Below, piece by piece: positions 60,163 to 64,000 of a stretch of 64,000 nucleotides of DNA. Within the stretch, counting starts at the first letter, position 1, and the number at the start of each line of letters is the position of its first letter. A program made the position numbers and the translations under genes. The stretch lies in NCBI GenBank assembly GCA_022457155.1, contig JAJGOT010000122.1, positions 420,001 to 484,000 on the forward strand, in the 5' to 3' direction. Source of the DNA: Cladopsammia gracilis (Eukaryota > Cnidaria > Anthozoa > Scleractinia > Dendrophylliidae). The notes beneath the pieces were generated by a model that was given only the letters and a program-made list of their open reading frames with translations, did no database searches and had not been told where the DNA came from.

Positions 60163-60458
60163 TGAGAATCAAAAGACTTCCTGTGTTTCCGAGAATTGTG
60201 TCACGCAAAGGATTCTATTATGTGGAATCACGCAATGGAATAAACGCACTTTGTTTTTATAAAACATATAGTTTAATTATTTTATGGAAACATATAGTTT
60301 AATTATTTTATGGAAACATATAGTTTTCCAAAAACTGATTTACGTTAAATGAAAACAAAAAACTGGTTACCATCATATGGAAAGTAGTATAGAGTTGAGT
60401 GGAAATCAGATCAAAAATAATTATTTTTTGATCTGGAGCCCCCAACTCTTATACTACT
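60163..60458 (-). repeat. Polinton right terminal inverted repeat with hairpin tip
   Basis: Reverse complement of 39811-40108 with a few small differences. The last 76 bp (60383-60458) are self-complementary as at the left end. Confidence 0.9.
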
Positions 60459-60464
60459 TTCTTC
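60459..60464. repeat. Polinton target-site duplication, right copy
   Basis: TTCTTC, identical to 39805-39810. Confidence 0.9.
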
Positions 60465-60784
60465 CAAACAAATTTCTACCAAATAAATGATTTATTTATC
60501 TCGGGAATGGGTAGCTTTTTGGTTTCATTCCATAGCATCATTTATTATTTTGCTATCGTCAAAAGACCCTGTATCATCTGGGAGAAGCTGGTTGATGGGA
60601 CAGTACTTAGCACAAGTAGCTAAAAATGTTCTGGTGGTGGTGCTGGAGCTGGCAACTTCTCTTTCTAAATGATCACTGTCAGGTATAAAAAGTCCACTTT
60701 ATTATCTGAGGGTACTAGGGACTAAAAGGTTATTACTGCTATTTTGAGGCTCGGTTTAAAACATGAAATTTTGTTGTAGAAACA

Positions 60785-61018
60785 AAGAGGCCTCGGTGCT
60801 TTGCACATTTCACATATGAAAAGTCGCTAGGCAAGATCATTGTCCTAGATGTGGTGCACAACTCAACCTGTATGACCCTGAAATTGCCTCAGCAGAATTA
60901 ACTGATGATCAAGGTTCCCTGCGCTTCAACAATGGCAACTTGACAGAGGGAGCTATTAAGAATTTCTTTTCAAATTAATCACAAGTGTAATTTTAATTGT
61001 AGGATCTTGAATCTTAAG
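60785..61018 (+). pseudogene. Alpha-kinase-like gene, downstream coding piece
   Basis: CFAHFTYEKSLGKIIVLDV, then after a frame change YDPEIASAELTDDQGSLRF and NNGNLTEGAIKNFF, and after another frame change HKCNFNC with RILNL. The DP-I, GNL-GI-F and HxCNxxC features are those of the alpha-kinase C-lobe and its zinc site. Two frame changes make it non-coding. It continues the piece at 39465-39790 across the Polinton. Confidence 0.6.
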
Positions 61019-62493
61019 TTATTACTAGCCTTTCCCTCCCCCTGACACTTGTAGATCGGATTTCCAAATAATGACAACACATGGGAGGGGAGATTTTTGA
61101 CACTGTGAGCAGAACAAGCAAGTTTGCGAGTTTTGTACTGCAAGTTTACTACGAGTTTGGATTAAAACAGTGAAAAAAAAAAACAATACAAGGTGTGATT
61201 TCTTGGTGTACCAGTTGAGAGTTACGGTACACCAGTAGGAAAGTAAGTGCTTTTTGGCTGACTTTCTCTGGCCACGTTTATATGGAGCAGGGCAGCGCAG
61301 GTTGACTTAGGTTCCAGTTGGCAGCACAAACTAGTTAAAATATATTAGCTCTTAACAACATGATTGAGACATAAACAGTTCACGCTTTACTTTATTAAGA
61401 ATGGCTGCTGTGGTAGCTGTCCCGTGTTCAGACATTTCAATTTCACTCAAGATGAAAGATTAAGAGGGAATGTCCACAAAGACCGAGCAAAATCGAACAT
61501 ACATGGCACATAATGAAAAGTTCAAAATTCTGCATATTTCGTCTATTGATACCCTATGGTAATTCTAGAAACGTGGTGGGATTTTTTTTTTGAAATATCT
61601 TTTTAAACTGGAAAAAAAGTAATTAAAACCTGTTGCGGCACAAGGCGCCCTGAAAACACCTGAAATAAATGTGTCTCGTACCTTCTCGTAAACTGAGCTC
61701 TTTTACATTCGCATCATAAGAAACCCTGTTTTGAGCTTGTAAATTTGCTGTTGAAGTGTTGAATTGTTTCAGTCCAGGTATAGACCTGTGGATTAATTTC
61801 CAAGGTAATGGCTGGCCGCTGAAAATCACTAAAATTTGCTTGCTCAAAATTCTTAATTTGGTTCACTTTTTCAAGAGAGTTTTTCTACCTGGTAAAACAC
61901 AGAATCACTTGAAATTTAGCATTCTTGAAAGAGGAAATGCCATTCTAAAACCTGATATAAAAATTAGTTTCGGGCTTTTTTTCAGCGCCAAATACTAATG
62001 TTCCCAAAATACCGATAATTACAACATTAAACTGTCAACAATTTACACAATTGACACATTCCTCCAGCCAAATAACCAAAATCTTCAAGTTTTACTCAGT
62101 ATTCGGTTGTAAACCACGGTAAAAAGGTAATGTTTAGCTCACATTGGTAAGATATTGTCTAAATATCTGGCTGTGTGTATTCAGCTGTGTAGTCTATAAT
62201 TATTTCATATCTTGACATCTTGACGCGTGGAGTCAACAACCTATTTCCTTCCAGCCTTTTATTTTTAAAATCAAGAGCCTTTACAAATCTGATCAAACAA
62301 GTTTACTTTTCTGTGACTTTCAAAACATTGTTTCCAATGAAACATCTTGCCTGTAGTCTTTATGATATTTCAAAACGATAATTTCTTGCTCATAAGCTCT
62401 CATGGAATTGTGTCTGTTTGGTTAGTCACGCAATGAAATGTCATGGATGTAACTTTGCCCGATGTCAGGTTTGACCTTGTGAACTGTGATTCA
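61019..62493. other. No gene recognised
   Basis: Mixed AT-rich sequence with short open frames only. Confidence 0.35.
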
Positions 62494-63319
62494 GACTACG
62501 TTTACACAAAGGAGATTTTTCCGGATGCGTGACGAATCCGGAACATTTTGGTATTGGATTCGTTTTGCCGTTTACACGTAGATTGATGAATCCGAAATAA
62601 AAACGTCCCGGTTTGGTCGAGTCTCCGGAGATTTTGAATCTGAAATCTAAAGTGAAGAGTTTGTATCCGAATACTGTTAAATCCGCAATGTTTTGTTGTG
62701 TCAACAGTTCCAATGTATCCGGATGCTTTTTTTCCTGCTGCAATAATACGATTTTGCGGGAAAACCAAAATGGCGGACGTAGGCACGCTAATGGCAGAAG
62801 CTGGTTGCCTTATTTTGTTGCAGGCACAGACAATCTATTTTGTTATAGCTACTGCCGTATTCCTGAGAAAACGTGAGTTAATGATTCAAGCCATGTTAAC
62901 ATCGACCACAGTTTGTTGGAGACAGCGACGATGGCAGGACCGAAGACCTCAACATTTTTGGGTAAGACCCGGCAGGACAAGTGCCTGGTGGAACAACATG
63001 ATGGACAACATTACCGTGGTCAACGAGTGGAAAGAAAACTTCAGAATGTCTCGCAATACCTTTATGACACTCTGGAGATCTTAGATCCCTACTTGAGAGA
63101 AAGTCAACCAAAATCTTTCTGGGCGGCATTTTGTTGATGTCCGCCGAGGATAGGCAAACCGCATGAATGTTGTCTGATTTCAATATCGATGTGTGTAAAC
63201 GGTTGGGAATCCGAATACCCTTTAGTATAAATGCCTGCGAATCCAAATACCCTAAATTTAATAAATCCGGAAACATTTATGAATCCGGAAAAGTCTCCTT
63301 TAGTAGTCTCAACGTAGTC
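62494..63319. mobile_element. Harbinger-type element remnant, 826 bp
   Basis: Inverted ends GACTACGTT...AAAGGAGA with TTTTCCGGAT, flanked by TCA (62491-62493 and 63320-63322), a 3-bp T-N-A duplication as in Harbinger. It contains only the transposase N-terminus. Confidence 0.65.
62770..63100 (+). pseudogene. Harbinger transposase N-terminal fragment
   Basis: From ATG 62770. FWVRPGRTSAWWNNMMDN and EWKENFRMSRNTFMTL match the conserved lead-in of PIF/Harbinger transposases. A frame change follows near 63080 (continuing EILDPYLRES) and the catalytic domain is absent. Confidence 0.7.
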
Positions 63320-63322
63320 TCA

Positions 63323-64000
63323 AGGGCGAAGACTACACAGGCAGCAACATAACAAACGTGGCCAAATGTGTGCAGACATGGTGAAAAAAGAATGAACCTT
63401 TACAGAGCTGTGGACCCAGAACCAATGATTTATTTACATATTTTTATCATGACAACAGTGATTTAAAAAACGAAATTATTGTTTGTGGACATAATTAAGA
63501 CAGTAACAGTATATGGGTTAGTTTAGTATTTGCCATAAACCAGGCTTGTAGCCAGTAGAGGGTCCCAGTCATTTTTGGTCTCGGTAAGCTTATAAAACAA
63601 TTTAAAGGCAAACTAAGCAGGTTTCCTACATGTGCATGCACAACTCACAACTATCTCATGTCTCACTATCGGCTTGTTGTTCGTCATCCGCAAGGGTTTT
63701 CTCTGAAGCAGGGCGTGAAAAGTAAGTATAACAAATTATTATGAGGTCCATGAGTCATGCATCCATATCAATTTTTTATTTAAATTAAAAATTGAAAATC
63801 GATGTCCGTTTTGAATTTTCTTTTTTTTTATCAGAAGAAATAGAAAAACGCAACATCAAAAACTTTACTTTCTTTCCAAGAAAATCAAAATAGGACATGC
63901 ATTTCGCAACTGAAACCAATGTATGTTGGCCCACGATTATCACAGTAAAAATGTAAGTTATTGTGAAGAAAAGAATAAAAAAAAAATTATTAAGCAATAA
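63323..64000. other. No gene recognised
   Basis: AT-rich tail of the window. No ORF with motifs and no clear repeats. Confidence 0.35.

Larger units (their letters stand above)
39811..60458. mobile_element. Polinton/Maverick element, 20.6 kb, full length
   Basis: Bounded by about 300-bp near-identical inverted repeats and a 6-bp duplication. It encodes protein-primed polymerase B, rve integrase with chromodomain, packaging ATPase, adenovirus-type protease, double-jelly-roll capsid, penton and accessory proteins, the full set of a virus-like Polinton. A 2.69-kb TIR element (52380-55067) is nested inside. Several genes are damaged, so this copy is probably not autonomous. Confidence 0.95.

Noticed and set aside
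1..64000. CRISPR arrays, bacterial operons or ribosome binding sites
   Set aside because: Introns, animal transposon families and tandem-repeat structure show eukaryotic DNA; the tandem repeats lack CRISPR spacing and unique spacers.

Overview
The window looks like transposon-dense animal DNA, most likely an anthozoan cnidarian such as a stony coral. That is an inference from the AT-rich composition and from the families present: Helitrons with OTU and C76-type protease domains, THAP/YqaJ elements, Penelope-like, BEL/Pao, hAT, pogo, Tc1 and Harbinger remnants, and a full-length Polinton (Maverick). I see no intact single-copy host gene. The only host-type gene I recognise is a decayed alpha-kinase-like locus whose two coding pieces (about 39465-39790 and 60785-61018) lie either side of the Polinton.

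Layout. 1-1404 is a decayed THAP/DDE transposase. 1640-3070 is a multi-exon rve-type integrase that has lost its catalytic-Glu segment. 3290-11280 is the Rep side of a Helitron, split by a 4.26-kb TA-flanked composite insertion (4688-8948). The insertion is bounded by two direct copies of a 0.28-kb MITE and holds a HUH/superfamily-3 helicase Rep and a Tc1 transposase. 12686-15578 is a second Helitron portion with a 2A-like motif, an OTU protease and a PIF1 helicase. 18532-24147 is a complete two-gene ISL2EU-like transposon with 78-bp inverted repeats: a SAP/SWIM/YqaJ gene and a convergent THAP/DDE transposase. 24281-36423 holds LINE, fold-back, Penelope-like, tyrosine-recombinase-like, BEL/Pao and hAT remnants. 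37045-37986 is a long open pogo/Tigger transposase.

39811-60458 is a 20.6-kb Polinton with about 300-bp inverted repeats and a perfect 6-bp target duplication (TTCTTC). Its minus-strand block encodes a 2TM protein, a small unknown, a phage-tail-fibre-like protein and a packaging ATPase. Its plus-strand block encodes a PPxY virion protein, penton, pVI-like protein, major capsid, a core-type protein, adenovirus-type protease, zinc-ribbon protein, phospholipase A2, chromodomain integrase, small proteins and protein-primed DNA polymerase B. A VLTF3-like factor and two helical proteins sit near the ends. Most genes begin at an AT-rich motif abutting the ATG.

The most interesting signal is at 50083-51817. 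The zinc-ribbon ORF ends at an in-phase GGGAAAC heptamer, then a stop, then a GC-rich stem 6 nt on. The PLA2 ORF ends at an in-phase AAAAAAC heptamer, then a stop, then a second stem 6 nt on. Each downstream ORF is in the -1 frame, and neither has its own start motif; the integrase has no usable ATG at all. This is the layout of two successive programmed -1 frameshifts, as in retroviral gag-pro-pol. A slippery pair of A10 tracts sits at the core-protein/protease overlap. Other breaks in the Polinton (polymerase frameshifts, a P-loop substitution, a TIR element inside a small zinc-finger gene) suggest this copy is recently inserted but not fully functional, or that homopolymer errors remain in the assembly.
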